DNA from: Undaria pinnatifida
Lineage: Eukaryota; Sar; Phaeophyceae; Laminariales; Alariaceae
DNA: 64,000 bases
Direction: 5' to 3'
Assembly: GCA_012845835.1 (NCBI GenBank)
Contig: JABAKD010000029.1
Location: 5,110,000-5,173,999, forward strand
Below are positions 29,690-39,419 of the stretch, in pieces. Under the pieces are notes generated by a model, which made no database searches, had not been told where the DNA came from, and worked only from the letters and a program-made list of their open reading frames with translations. A program made the translations under genes and the position numbers. Each line of letters opens with the position of its first letter. Within the stretch, counting starts at the first letter, position 1.

Positions 29690-31265
29690 TAGTGTGTGAG
29701 AAGTTATGATATCATGGTTCGATTTGTGGAACCGCATTGCATCTAAAATATTTACGATAGGGTGTTGTGTTTAGGGAAATTCGTCGTCTGAGGAATAGTG
29801 TGGTAGTTGGGGAGATACGCCCTCAAAGGTATTGTGTAAATCATTACAGGAATGTTTTATACCAGGTAACTGTAAAGCAGTATGTGGCGTGTTATGCTAC
29901 ATAGGCATGGATATTTCATCAGGCGGACTATCCATGGGGAAGCGTTCCTATACACATTTGTGTGGTACGTATGTGAACTATGAAGCCACCAGTAGCAATA
30001 TTTACTGGTGCGTGATATGAGTTGTTATTGTACGATACACGCAAGAACAGTTGCTTGTGTGCCACATACATCGTCATATCATCTATGGTACCATAAGGCC
30101 ATTTCTTATGCAGTCCGATTCCGCCAGTCGAAAACGGCACTTTTCGACTTGACTTTTTTTCGACTCGGTTCTTCTGGTCCTTCTTCTTATCGTCAGTCGA
30201 GTCGATTGCGTAGTTTTTGTGCTCTTCCTAGAGGCGGTTGGAGTGAGGGAGTACTGCTGTACAGCAGTCGAAATCGGTTGGCAGCTCTGTGCTTCGCGCT
30301 TGCTCCGCGAGCAACGGCTCGGCGAACCCTCGTCCCAGCGAGTTAGTGGCTTTGGGCTTAGCCGAAAGCCGCCAAAGCTACGTTCGTGGAGTTGCACTCA
30401 GCCGAGAGCCGCCAAAGCTACAGCAACCGCAGCCGTTGTTGGTAGCATGGGATCGAGACCGCACGCTGCTGCCGTCGTGTGATACACGCTGCTGGCGAGC
30501 AAAACTAGGAATGCGCCACGCTGTCTTGCTGCGAGAAGAAACAGCAGGGATAGCCAAGCCAGCGTCAGCGCCTTGTATGGTACTACAGTGTGGTACTTAG
30601 TATGGGGGTGTGGCCGCGTGGCCGTGTGGGTGTGTGATTGGTGGTGGGATGAGCGATGCGATCGGTTCAAAAAACGCGTACGTGTAAAACTTTTTCGACT
30701 GAGTTTTCGACTGGAGGATCCAGTCGAAAAAGTCGAGTTTTTCGACTGTGGATCCGCCAGTCGGAATTCTCAGTCGAAAAAAGTTGAGTCGAAAAAGCCT
30801 TTTTTCGACTGCGTAAGAAAGACCGATTCGGGCTTCAGTCGAAAAAGGCCGTTTTCGACAGACAAATCCGACTGCTTAAGAAATGGCCAAAAAAAAAGCG
30901 AAATATGCATATTTGCATATATGCTCTCATACGCACGTATTGGGAGACTAAAGTATTGGTATGTAAGCTAGGCTCAGTATTATGGCTTAGCCGCGTGAGG
31001 GTATTGTTTAGTACGATAGGATTATGCGAGTATGGGACGAGAGCGCTTGTCGCTAGTTATAATTCGGGGACGAGGCGAACTTGAGGGAGGGAGGGCCTCT
31101 CTTGGTCGCACTTCCAACTTCCAAGTCCCACCTCCTCCTCCCATCATCCTCTCCGGCGGTGGCAATAATAATGTACATTTTCAACGTCTCCTGCACGCCC
31201 CGACGGCGGCATCGAGGATCATTTTCCAATGTATCTAACCCATGCACCGATTTTCCGATCATGCT
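29690..31265 (+). repeat. Segmental duplication, copy 1 (filled)
   Basis: Matches 34,785-35,700 from TATGATATCATGGTT to ATGCACCGATTTTC, with an extra 792-bp element at 30,097-30,888. Landmarks: GGTGTTGTGTTTAGGG, GTGGTACGTATGTGAACTATGAAGCC, GCATATTTGCATATATGCTCTC and GAGCGCTTGTCGCTAGTTATAATTCGG. No domain recognised in the open frames of either copy. Confidence 0.85.
30097..30888. mobile_element. 792-bp TIR element with CAGTCGAAAA arrays
   Basis: Terminal inverted repeats: left GGCCATTTCTTATGCAGTC, right complement GGCCATTTCTTAAGCAGTC. The other copy of the duplication (35,325-35,340) lacks the element and serves as an empty site. The subterminal regions carry many CAGTCGAAAA/TTTTCGACTG repeats (left 30,128-30,200, right 30,690-30,875), probably transposase-binding sites. 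The interior has a direct repeat containing GAAAGCCGCCAAAGCTAC / GAGAGCCGCCAAAGCTAC at about 30,365 and 30,404. Short open frames inside have no transposase signature, so it is non-autonomous. Confidence 0.8.
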
Positions 31266-31305
31266 AACAATTTGACATTGAAATCAAGTCAACGGAAGCT
31301 AGTGC

Positions 31306-31899
31306 TTGGGTTGTCGGATGGACTTGTTCGGGGCCGGGAGATCGATCCAGATATCTCGTGCACAGGGTGAGCGCAAGGATGGAGACGTCATTCGCCGGCC
31401 TCACGCTGGAGCAGCATATAGGCTACACCAGGAAAGCCACTATATGGAAGCACCCACAGAAATCCAAATGTGCAAAGTCTGCGCCACAGCAGCAAGAACC
31501 GCTAGGGCTTGGAAAGCACACAGGGACGCAAACCACAACAAGGCAAGTTCCCATGATGTCCAAGAATCAGCGCCTGGCCAGGAAAGACCTAGGTCCCGCG
31601 CGTTCCAGACCCAGGGACGTCTTGAAAGCATGGTGGCGCTTAGGGGTCTTGTTGTTTGGTGGCACGAGCAGCAGCTCGCTAAACAGATGTTTTGGACTGC
31701 CGGATTATTCGATGAAATAGAGGACGACATTCTGGAGGCGAGAGATATCGCTTTTGTTATGGGGTATTTGGATGAAGAGGAGGCGGAGGCGGTAGAAGAG
31801 GAGCGTTTGCCACCGGGGCCAGCGCCGCCACCGCCACAATCGACACCGCCGCCGCAGCTTCTCCCGCCCGTTAAGGAAGCGAAACAACTCCCGCTTTAA
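31306..31899 (+). CDS. Hypothetical protein with a C2H2-like zinc finger
   Basis: 198-codon ATG-initiated frame. Around residues 55-77 CKVCATAARTARAWKAHRDANH has the C-x2-C-x12-H-x4-H spacing of a C2H2 zinc finger. The C-terminus is acidic (DEEEAEAVEEE) then proline-rich (PPGPAPPPPQSTPPP). A second frame continues past the stop (31,895-32,060: KTQQRRKSEFVFGKSWETVL..QLAAWLDEEE), which suggests a lost frame in a longer protein. Such an arrangement would suit a nucleic-acid-binding ORF of a mobile element or a host regulator; I cannot tell which. Confidence 0.35.
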   Translation: MGCRMDLFGAGRSIQISRAQGERKDGDVIRRPHAGAAYRLHQESHYMEAPTEIQMCKVCATAARTARAWKAHRDANHNKASSHDVQESAPGQERPRSRAFQTQGRLESMVALRGLVVWWHEQQLAKQMFWTAGLFDEIEDDILEARDIAFVMGYLDEEEAEAVEEERLPPGPAPPPPQSTPPPQLLPPVKEAKQLPL

Positions 31900-32059
31900 C
31901 AAAACGCAGCAAAGGAGGAAGAGCGAGTTTGTTTTTGGGAAGAGCTGGGAGACGGTGTTGACGAGCAATGATGGAAACAACATGGAGGTAGCTGAGCTGG
32001 GTGTGGTGGAAAAACAGCAGCAGGTATCACAGCTGGCGGCCTGGCTTGACGAAGAGGAA

Positions 32060-32640
32060 TGATTCCGGTGGAGAACAGCCGATATTGTCACCGCCGAGGG
32101 AAGCTCGGGTACACATCTGACGTTCTCGTGTCAGGCCGTCGTTGACGGTATGCACCGCGAAGCCGGGGATGCGCAACGTGGGCGGAAATTTTAGACTGTG
32201 GCGCAGGAGGGTGGAGAACAGACGAGTCGGAGGCTTGGTGGTGGATTACGGTTCGGCTTCTTCCTGGGACCTGGGGAGGAGCATGGACGGCGGACAAGGC
32301 GCTGTCCGCTACGAGAGCGTCTACGTGAGAAAGAGAAGACCATCGCCCGCCGCAATAGCACATGCTCAAAAAAGCACGTAGTGTTTAATATATTTTCTTG
32401 TCTTGCAGATTCGGGATTTGGTTCGGTTCTTGGTTTGGAATTAAGGTTGGTATCACGAGGCATTGCTGTGTGTTCACCCCCAAGTAGCTAGTAAGTATAA
32501 CACTGCTGTGTTCTTAAAGCGGGCACTCATACAACGGTGGCGTTTGGACGTATATTCAAAGTTGGGATGGAAGTCTGAACTTTGTACCTAGTACGGAAAC
32601 TAGGAAACATGAATAATATGGTAGCAACAAAGTACCGATT
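32060..32640. other. Unassigned stretch
   Basis: Overlapping frames on both strands (32,088-32,463) without recognisable features. No repeat recognised. Confidence 0.3.
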
Positions 32641-32970
32641 TTTTTTTTGTTTTAGTTTTCTTTGCACACTTTCACTTTCCAGGTTCTGGACAAGCCGTGG
32701 TCACAGGTGTCATGTCCCTTCTCCTCCCCGGTTGTTGCCTTCAGTTTTTATCGCGCATAGGGTTCAGTATTCCCACTGCTCGTCAATTGTTCATCGAGTG
32801 TTGGTAACTCACGCTCTCGCGCTTTCCGCAAGTCAATTTGTCCTAAGAAAAAGTCCCAACGAATTTATACGAGTATGCACTCGGCGGGGCTCGAACTCAC
32901 GAAACTGACCTATTATACCAGGCTCGAGGATAACCTGATACGCCACCGGAGCGACCGGTCACCGATATCT
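32641..32970 (-). mobile_element. tRNA-headed SINE, copy A
   Basis: The best-preserved copy. On the minus strand, TGGCGTATCAGGTTATCC (box A-like) and GAGTTCGAGCCCCGCC (box B-like) lie about 45 bp apart, as in tRNA genes. The body has GAAAGCGCGAGAGCGTGAGTT and ACACCTGTGACCACGGCTTG, and a T-run at 32,639-32,649 on the plus strand is the A-tail. Confidence 0.8.
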
Positions 32971-33780
32971 GCCACCAGGTCACAGGTATATGCAAAACAT
33001 TCTTGTTTGCACGTATTGCAACAACGACAGGTAATGGGTAGGGTATTTGTGCTTTTATCACACAACTGAATTTTAAACCCTGCCTGGTGTTATGCATACA
33101 TTAATACCTGTAGTACCTGGTACGTGAGATTGTTATTTTATTCACGCTTACAACTCGTACTGAGTGATAGGGTAGAAGAAACCCACGCGAGCTAATTTGA
33201 AAAATCAATTTGAGAACGGATGCTTGATTTCTTTGAACAGGTAGAGTAGATATAGGTATGATGAATGCTGGCTTCCAGACTTGGATAAATAAGCACATGC
33301 GCTGATCAGGGTGTCCTGTAATACAAAGGCATGTTGAGAGCTTGGTATCATGGGCAAAACCGGAGCGAAGCTGATTGGACACAATATGGCTTGACTCCGG
33401 ACAGGAGGAGTTTTATCTTAGCTTATATTATTTGTTAGTTGAAGGCAAACCTCTTATACTTTGTGTGAATATGATTATGGTACTTCTGAGTGTGCAGGAA
33501 TGTAGGATGTCGTGATCATATCAGTACTGATTTTCTTGCTGCCAACTCTGTTGGTACAGGTCGCAAGGCATCGTGTCTCGTTCAGCGGACACGTCGATTC
33601 AAAATCCATGCGCTGCGACTGATTATCAGATTGATTGTGATTTACTTTGGTATAATGTATTCGTACTCTTCCCGATATTAAAGAGCCGGGTGTGGAGAGA
33701 AAACAAAATGAACCGCCTACCCAACCATACACATGATAGAGCAGTATATATATAGATTCGCTTTTGATCTAAACCAGGCC
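32971..33780. other. Unassigned stretch
   Basis: Open frames at 33,101-33,382 (minus) and 33,475-33,732 (minus) have no domain. An acceptor-like TACAG followed by GACACCCTG on the minus strand near 33,310 resembles the one bounding the candidate exon at 11,351, but no convincing exon follows. Confidence 0.3.
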
Positions 33781-33789
33781 CCCCCTTTC

Positions 33790-34035
33790 CCTTCACAGCT
33801 GTCAGATTTTGTCCCCCTCAGAAACGGGTTTTATAGTTTCCGCGCACAGACTGACTAAAATCATCCTGTTGACCCTGATAGCTACACTGTAGCTGTAAGG
33901 GGAGTCGCCGACCTATATCCTTAATGAGGACACACAACTCGTAATGCGCGCGATCGGAGTATCACACACAGCTTGCAAAGATGAGTTTCGACGAAATCTT
34001 CGATCTCACAGCTGGAGTGTATTTTAATTTTTATA
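33790..34035 (-). repeat. CAGCTGT MITE-like repeat, copy at 34 kb
   Basis: Nearly complete copy from TTCACAGCTGTCAGATTTTG to TCACAGCTGGAGTGTATTTT, preceded by only a fragment of the C-rich repeat (AAACCAGGCCCCCCC). Confidence 0.75.
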
Positions 34036-34784
34036 ATATATAGATCTAGTGGAAACTACAGCAATATACTAGATATATACAATAAATGTGATGTTCAATC
34101 TAGCTCGAAAAAAATACCAACACTTACCATTAGGGAGGACAAGAAGTAAGACCCCTCCCGACAAAAACTTACCCATATAGTACATTTTACGAGTACCAAC
34201 AACAATGCAGCTTGCAAATATGAGTATTAACCTGAAATTCGTCGAACTCAAGGCTGACGTCCTTGGAACTTTTTTCAAATATAGAGTTGAGGGGATACTG
34301 GATTTGAATTTTTGACGCTGTTATTTAATCGGGTTACGGAATTGTGACTGGTCCATGTCCGGGGAACGTCAAATATATACTGGTAGAATATAGGAACATG
34401 ATGTGTTATTTTCGGGATAAATGCACCAGAATGTGAAGGCACTGCTCTCAAGGCAGGCATGCAAGCAGTGGGGATGTAAGATCCAGTACTTGCAGCCTGC
34501 CCGATAAGTCGTAAAGTTTTGTGATCTACGGACACATGATTCATGATTCACGAATGTACGAGCGATATAGGATATATAGTGATAGGAGGTGTCTGGTGTT
34601 CCTACACCAATGAAGTAGGAGATAGGTATTATGGTGGGTTATGGATTGTCTGCCATAGGAGTAATATCTTCTACAAATACATATGGTGTCTGGTATCGCA
34701 TAAACTCCTTTAATGCTTGAAGACGTAGGTAGGGCGAGATGCACGTTAAAAAGACAATGGCATCATAAGGGGGGATGTGAGAAG
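34036..34784. other. Unassigned stretch
   Basis: A minus-strand frame 34,275-34,544 (with TACMPALRAVPSHSGAFIPK) is moderately protein-like, but no family or splice context is clear. AT-rich elsewhere. Confidence 0.3.
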
Positions 34785-35700
34785 TTAGGATATCATGGTT
34801 AACTTTGAGGAACAGCATTGCTTCTAAAATATGTACGATGGGGTGTTGTGTTTAGGGCAATTCGCCGTATAAGGAATAGTGTGGTAGTTGGGGAGATAAG
34901 CCGTTGAAGGTATTGTGTGAATCATGATGGGAATTTTTTATAACACTGTAAAGCAGTATGTTGCGTGTTATGTTATAAAGCCATGAATATTTCTTCAGGC
35001 GGACTATTCATCGGGAAACGTTCCTATATACATTTGTGTGGTACGTATGTGAACTATGAAGCCACCAGCAGCAATACTTACTGGTGCGTGATATAAGTTG
35101 TTATTGTACGATACACGCAAGAACAGTTTCTCGTGTGCAACATACATCGTCATAATATTATTGAAAATGAAAATACACTCCAGCTGTGAGATCGAAGATT
35201 TAGTCGAAACTCATCTTTGCAAGCTGTGTGTGATACTCCGATCGCGCGCATTACGAGTTGTGTGTCCTCATTAAGGATACAGGTCGGCGACTCCCCTTAC
35301 AATTACACTGTAGCTGTCATCATATATGGTACAATAAGAAGCGGAATATGCATATTTGCATATATGCTCTCATACGCACGTATTGGGAGACTGAAGTGTT
35401 ATTGGTATGTGAGGTAGCCTCAGTAAGTATGTATGGCTTAGCCGCGTAAGTGTATTGTTTGGTACGATAGAATATGCAAGTATGGCACGAGAGCGCTTGT
35501 CGCTAGTTATAATTCGGGGACGAGGCGAGCTTGGGGGAGAGAGGGCCTCTGGGTCACTTTCAACTTCCAATTTCCCCCTCCTCCTCCCATCATCCTCTCC
35601 GGGGGTGGCAATAAAAATAGACATTTTCAACGTCTCCTGCACGCCCCGATGGCGACATCGAGGATCATCTTCCTATATGTGTATCTAACCTATGCACCCA
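34785..35700 (+). repeat. Segmental duplication, copy 2 (empty for the 792-bp element)
   Basis: Second copy of 29,690-31,265, with about 160 bp of CAGCTGT repeat inserted at 35,163-35,325. It preserves the undisturbed junction TGGTACAATAAGAAGCGG where copy 1 carries the 792-bp element. Confidence 0.85.
35163..35325 (+). mobile_element. CAGCTGT MITE-like repeat inside duplication copy 2
   Basis: CTCCAGCTGTGAGATCGAAG to TTACACTGTAGCTGTCAT. Absent from duplication copy 1, so it arrived after the duplication or was lost from the other copy. 3' part missing. Confidence 0.7.
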
Positions 35701-35774
35701 TTTTCTTTTATCATAGTGGTAGGTACTACGTGCAATATACAAGTGGTCGTCTTTCTTGGGTAGCAAGCGGTGTA

Positions 35775-36010
35775 GTCGGTTTTTCCAGGCGCGAGTAGTG
35801 AGACGTATGCACCAGTAGTATGGACTTGGCACATCGTGGGCTGACTCCCAATTTCACTTTTATATGTTTCTAGGTGGAGGCATAAATTGCGTCGCCTGTA
35901 ATATATGCATACTTCAACTTTCGTTTGTTTGCGTTTTTCTCTGGGGTAAATGTCATCTACAGAATGGCGCCTGCCCTTTGACCACGAACTTGATTATGCG
36001 ATTTAGAGCT
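35775..36010 (+). repeat. (CAA)-tailed dispersed repeat
   Basis: Same family as the insertion at 25,816-26,075. Its end GACCACGAACTTGATTATGCG leads directly into a (CAA)n array. Confidence 0.7.
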
Positions 36011-36012
36011 AG

Positions 36013-36080
<68 letters not shown>

Positions 36081-36081
36081 C
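36011..36081 (+). repeat. (CAA)n microsatellite
   Basis: About 23 uninterrupted CAA triplets ending the dispersed repeat. Confidence 0.95.
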
Positions 36082-36165
36082 TGCGATGCCCAATGCAGCC
36101 GAGAACCAATCAAATCGTTGAAACACCAACCATACATTCCTCTGTATTTTCGAGCCTTTCACGTA

Positions 36166-36344
36166 CAGTCAACCCCGCTTCAAGGACGCACATGGTTTTT
36201 GTTGAAAAAAAGCGTCCTTAAAGCGGGGCTTAGTGTATACCCCTGTATTTATACTGTCTGGCGGCCCCCTCGGTCCGGGAAAAAAAGTCGTTCTTGAAGC
36301 GGGGAGTTTTCTTACTACGAGCGTCCTCAAAGCGGGGTTGACTG
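36166..36344. mobile_element. 179-bp pogo/Tc1-like MITE
   Basis: Ends CAGTCAACCCCGCTTCAAGG and complement CAGTCAACCCCGCTTTGAGG give a TIR of about 24 bp. TA dinucleotides flank it exactly (36,164-36,165 and 36,345-36,346), the duplication made by Tc1/mariner/pogo transposases. Two internal AAGCGGGG copies repeat the motif. Non-coding. Confidence 0.85.
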
Positions 36345-36763
36345 TACCTGGAAACTGCTTTTAAAAACGTTGTTTCATCGTTGGACACCCCGCGTTTGAA
36401 CTTTCGTCTAAAAGGACACGGAGAAATTTACAATGAAATTGTCGCAAATATCACCAAAAAAGATTTTCATATTTTCAGGGTGCGGCGAACATAAATCCGA
36501 AAGACCCGCCGCACATTATTCTTGCCCTGCGGCCGAAACATTTGCGGCGGCCGAAAACGGATGTGCGGTAATACCGCGCCATACATACAGTTTTACGTAC
36601 TCTTTGTAGTGCGGTAAGCTGATTTTTCAGGAAGATGGTGCAGCTGCGCAACATTTGACGACCTAAATACGAAATATATCCCTCCGGTAAGCAAGGGTCT
36701 GTCTTAACGATACGTACGTACGAAACTTCAGTTTATGATGAAATTTTACATTTTACCTAAAAA
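36345..36763. other. Unassigned stretch
   Basis: No gene or named repeat recognised between the two MITEs. Confidence 0.3.
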
Positions 36764-36892
36764 CAGTATCGGCTACGGTTTAAGAGAAAACGTTTAGGAG
36801 AAAGTGCGGAGGTGACTTGGCTGGCACGACCAAAATCGATTTTAGAGAGAAATGGTCTTATGTCTAGGATTTCCTCTTAAATCGAGCGACTG
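36764..36892. mobile_element. CAGT..TTTAAGAG MITE, copy 1
   Basis: 129 bp with ends CAGTATCGGCTACGGTTTAAGAG and complement CAGTCGCTCGATTTAAGAGG. It ends 54 bp before the 3' LTR of the left retroelement. A relative lies at 50,307-50,382, just outside the other arm. Confidence 0.55.
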
Positions 36893-36946
36893 GAAACCAC
36901 ACCACATAGCCATCACACGCGTCACACACAGCAGTTGCAGACACCA

Positions 36947-37214
36947 TGTGAAATTTGAGGTGGGGGACACAGAGTGCCCCCTGCAGGTCTGCCAATTGAG
37001 CAGGTCCTCGGAGAGTACTCACTTTCGTTCCTTCGTAGAGATGTAGCTTTATTCGTTTCCACCAGAGCCCGGGATAGCTTCTGCGATCGGAGGCGCGTGC
37101 CTCCGATCTAATTCCTAACTTCCCCGAGTGTAAACCGCCAACTTATCATACAAAACCCATCCGAATGATCTCAAATTCGGATACCTACAGGCCTTTCGAG
37201 GCCGTATCTTAACA
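36947..37214 (-). repeat. 3' LTR of left element
   Basis: 268 bp, TG..CA ends in element orientation. It carries an AATAAA signal, an inverted repeat GATCGGAGGC..GCCTCCGATC and GGGGGCAC..GTGTCCCCC near its 3' end. A purine-rich TCAGGGTGGG abuts it on the internal side (37,215-37,228), the expected polypurine tract position. Confidence 0.85.
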
Positions 37215-38078
37215 CTAGCCCACCCTGATGAGTCGCATATACAGAAATTTGGGAGATTCGGGGAAACTCTGGTTCTACGAACTAGACCATGAATCGAAGA
37301 TGCGGCTCCTCAAACCCCACTCCCACACCTCTAACCGTCTGGCTATGGAGCCAGGAATATGCGAAGAAAAGCAGTAGAAAGAAAAGCAGAGACCCTACAG
37401 CAAGGCAATAGTCACCAATCAAAAACCTGCCGTATGCCGCCTGTGTGGCGGGGGGGGGCAGAAAAGGCTCTGGAACCTGCCGCATGCCGTCGGTGTGGCG
37501 GGGGGGGCAGGAAAAGCTCTACGGTAAACCAACCACAGAAACGGTACTATGGCGAGGCGAGCCCTCGTCGATATGGAGCGGAATACAGGCGCTAACACAA
37601 GAGAGAAGTCATGCGAAAAACCTCCCGCGGGCCATCGGCAAGGCGGGGGGTTAGACGAGGAAACGACGAATACCCGGAATGGAAGGTGTCAACACCTACA
37701 GCCCCGCTAGGGGAGGAAGTGTTTAGACGTAAAAAAAAACAAAGCAGAACAAATACAACACACAAAACATAAAAGAAGACACACAGACCCGTACACTGGT
37801 CGCCCCCCGGCTCTGGGCTGAGGAGGGCGTCGGCATGGCGAATTTGAACTATGACAAAAAGGCGACAACCCTGCGCCTCAGATAGCGGCGTTTTACCCGA
37901 ACCCTGACCCGGCACTGAGCAGGGGGTTCGGCAGGACAGAAAAAAAAAAAAATGGAAAGAACCGCCCCAAACCTCGATGAAGACCCTCAGGACACTACGA
38001 ACGACCCAAAGACAAAGACGCAAAACTCATACCTAAAACAAAATGAAGAACTATCGAGAAGCGGTGTTGGCTTGGAAG
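37215..38078 (-). other. 3' untranslated region of left element
   Basis: Aligns with 57,475-58,277 of the right element. Here the GCCGCATGCGGCAGG-type block with its G-run is present twice in tandem (37,425-37,530), against once in the right element. No domain in the frames. Confidence 0.6.
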
Positions 38079-38594
38079 TCAACTGGCCACGGCCGCGCCT
38101 CGAGATTCGTCTACGTTACGTTGGATTCCCCGAGGAAACGCACTGGCGATGTGAACTTGCAAGCACCAAGAGCCTCGTACGGCTCCCGTTGAAGTCGTGT
38201 AGCGCGCCGGGGGAAGAGGGAGTTTAATCGGTCCCGGGTCGTCCAGAAAGCGGACCAGGTATACCTTATCCTCGGTAGTGCCCGCGCTGATTTTTCCTAG
38301 CCACCATAAACCATCGTCTCCCTTGTACCAAAAGTGGGCTCCCTTAGGGAGTACTGTGTCGTGGTAGCGACGGAGCCAATCGGTGCGGGGAACACAGGCG
38401 TATCCCGGCGCTAGGAAACGCTCCCCGTTGTTGCGGAAGAGCTCACGCTGTGCCGCCCCGATCCGCATTCGGCGGTAAAGGCGGTTGGTTTGGCGGTGCT
38501 GGTCCAGGGTTCCGGCCCAATAACGCAAGATGTGGGAGCGGGAAGGGTGAAGGTCCATTTCCCGCTCCCAGGACGGTTCGGAGAGTTCCGCCTA
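38079..38594 (-). pseudogene. Chromodomain C-terminus and barrel-like domain, left element
   Basis: The frame at 38,079-38,558 follows a stop (TAG for a Trp that is TGG in the other element) at 38,592. It has WEREMDLHPSRSHILRYW, the end of the chromodomain, then a basic linker and GAHFWYKGDDGLWWLGKI followed by VYLVRFLDDPG. The latter has the look of a Tudor/SH3-like barrel: an aromatic strand WWLGKI, then V.LVRF.D. Chromodomains of integrases direct insertion to particular chromatin; a second reader-like barrel after it could refine this. The domain assignment is inference. Confidence 0.5.
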
Positions 38595-39413
38595 ATGCGT
38601 CTTGTATAGCACCGCGATGACGCCACCTCGCCCCCGTACCGACTGATGACCAGTGATCTGCTCCACCTCCAGCCGTTGGAGGGGAGTCAAAACGTCGTCT
38701 TGAGTGACGTGGTACGGCGGGGACTTCTTGGAAAATTTGTTGAGCACATACTGTGTTAGCCCCGCCTGTAGGTATTTGGGCATGTCCCCGCTGCCGAGGG
38801 GGTTGGCACAGGGTTTGCAGCGCTCGATGGCCACACACCGACTAGCGTGCGAACCAGGCAGGTCGGAAGGGAGATCCAAATAAAGGAGGTTGCTCCCGAG
38901 CGGCGAGCCGTCCGGGGTCTCGGCGGCGGAGCAGGGACCGACGGCCAGGACCTTGTCCAGGCCCGTCCAGTGAAGCGCGAGTTTAGCCTTGAGTACCTTG
39001 GCGTCGGTGTTCGCCTTCACACCCTGGCGGATGGTAGAGACAGAATTGTATACCCATGCCCAACGACCCACAGTGAAGTTAGGTGCTGGACGCAGCGCGT
39101 CGGCGAGGGCGGAGTTTCTGCGGTTAACACGGGAAACGGTGAGGGCGTGGTGTGCGCGGACAATGTCGTTCGCGCGCTTTTGCCGGTCGGTGGCCAAATC
39201 GCAATAGGCCAGGTGGTCACGGGTCAGACTCTGGTGTCCCACGACACCTGTGCGGTCAAAAACCGTCAGGGGGAGCCGTGGGAGTCTGCCCATGTGGACC
39301 TCGTTGGGCGCCAAACCCGTCCCCGCGCTGACAGACTTGTTGTAAGCGAATTCTACGTGGGGCAGATGCACGTCCCAATCGTCTTGTCGCTCGTTGATGA
39401 CCATAGCCAGCAT
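38592..39413 (-). CDS. Integrase C-terminus, GPY/F and chromodomain, left element
   Basis: 274-codon open frame. It starts after the catalytic Glu region (LPHVEFAYNKSVSAGTGLAP is the conserved post-core helix), then WAWVYNSVSTIRQ and LKAKLALHWTG..VLAVGPCSA (GPY/F module), then VTQDDVLTPLQRLEVEQITG and GGVIAVLYKTH, the first two-thirds of a chromodomain, cut by a TAG where the right copy keeps Trp. It lies immediately downstream of the integrase core frame and would be one polyprotein with it in an intact element. Confidence 0.75.
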   Translation of the reverse strand: MLAMVINERQDDWDVHLPHVEFAYNKSVSAGTGLAPNEVHMGRLPRLPLTVFDRTGVVGHQSLTRDHLAYCDLATDRQKRANDIVRAHHALTVSRVNRRNSALADALRPAPNFTVGRWAWVYNSVSTIRQGVKANTDAKVLKAKLALHWTGLDKVLAVGPCSAAETPDGSPLGSNLLYLDLPSDLPGSHASRCVAIERCKPCANPLGSGDMPKYLQAGLTQYVLNKFSKKSPPYHVTQDDVLTPLQRLEVEQITGHQSVRGRGGVIAVLYKTH

Positions 39414-39419
39414 TTATAT

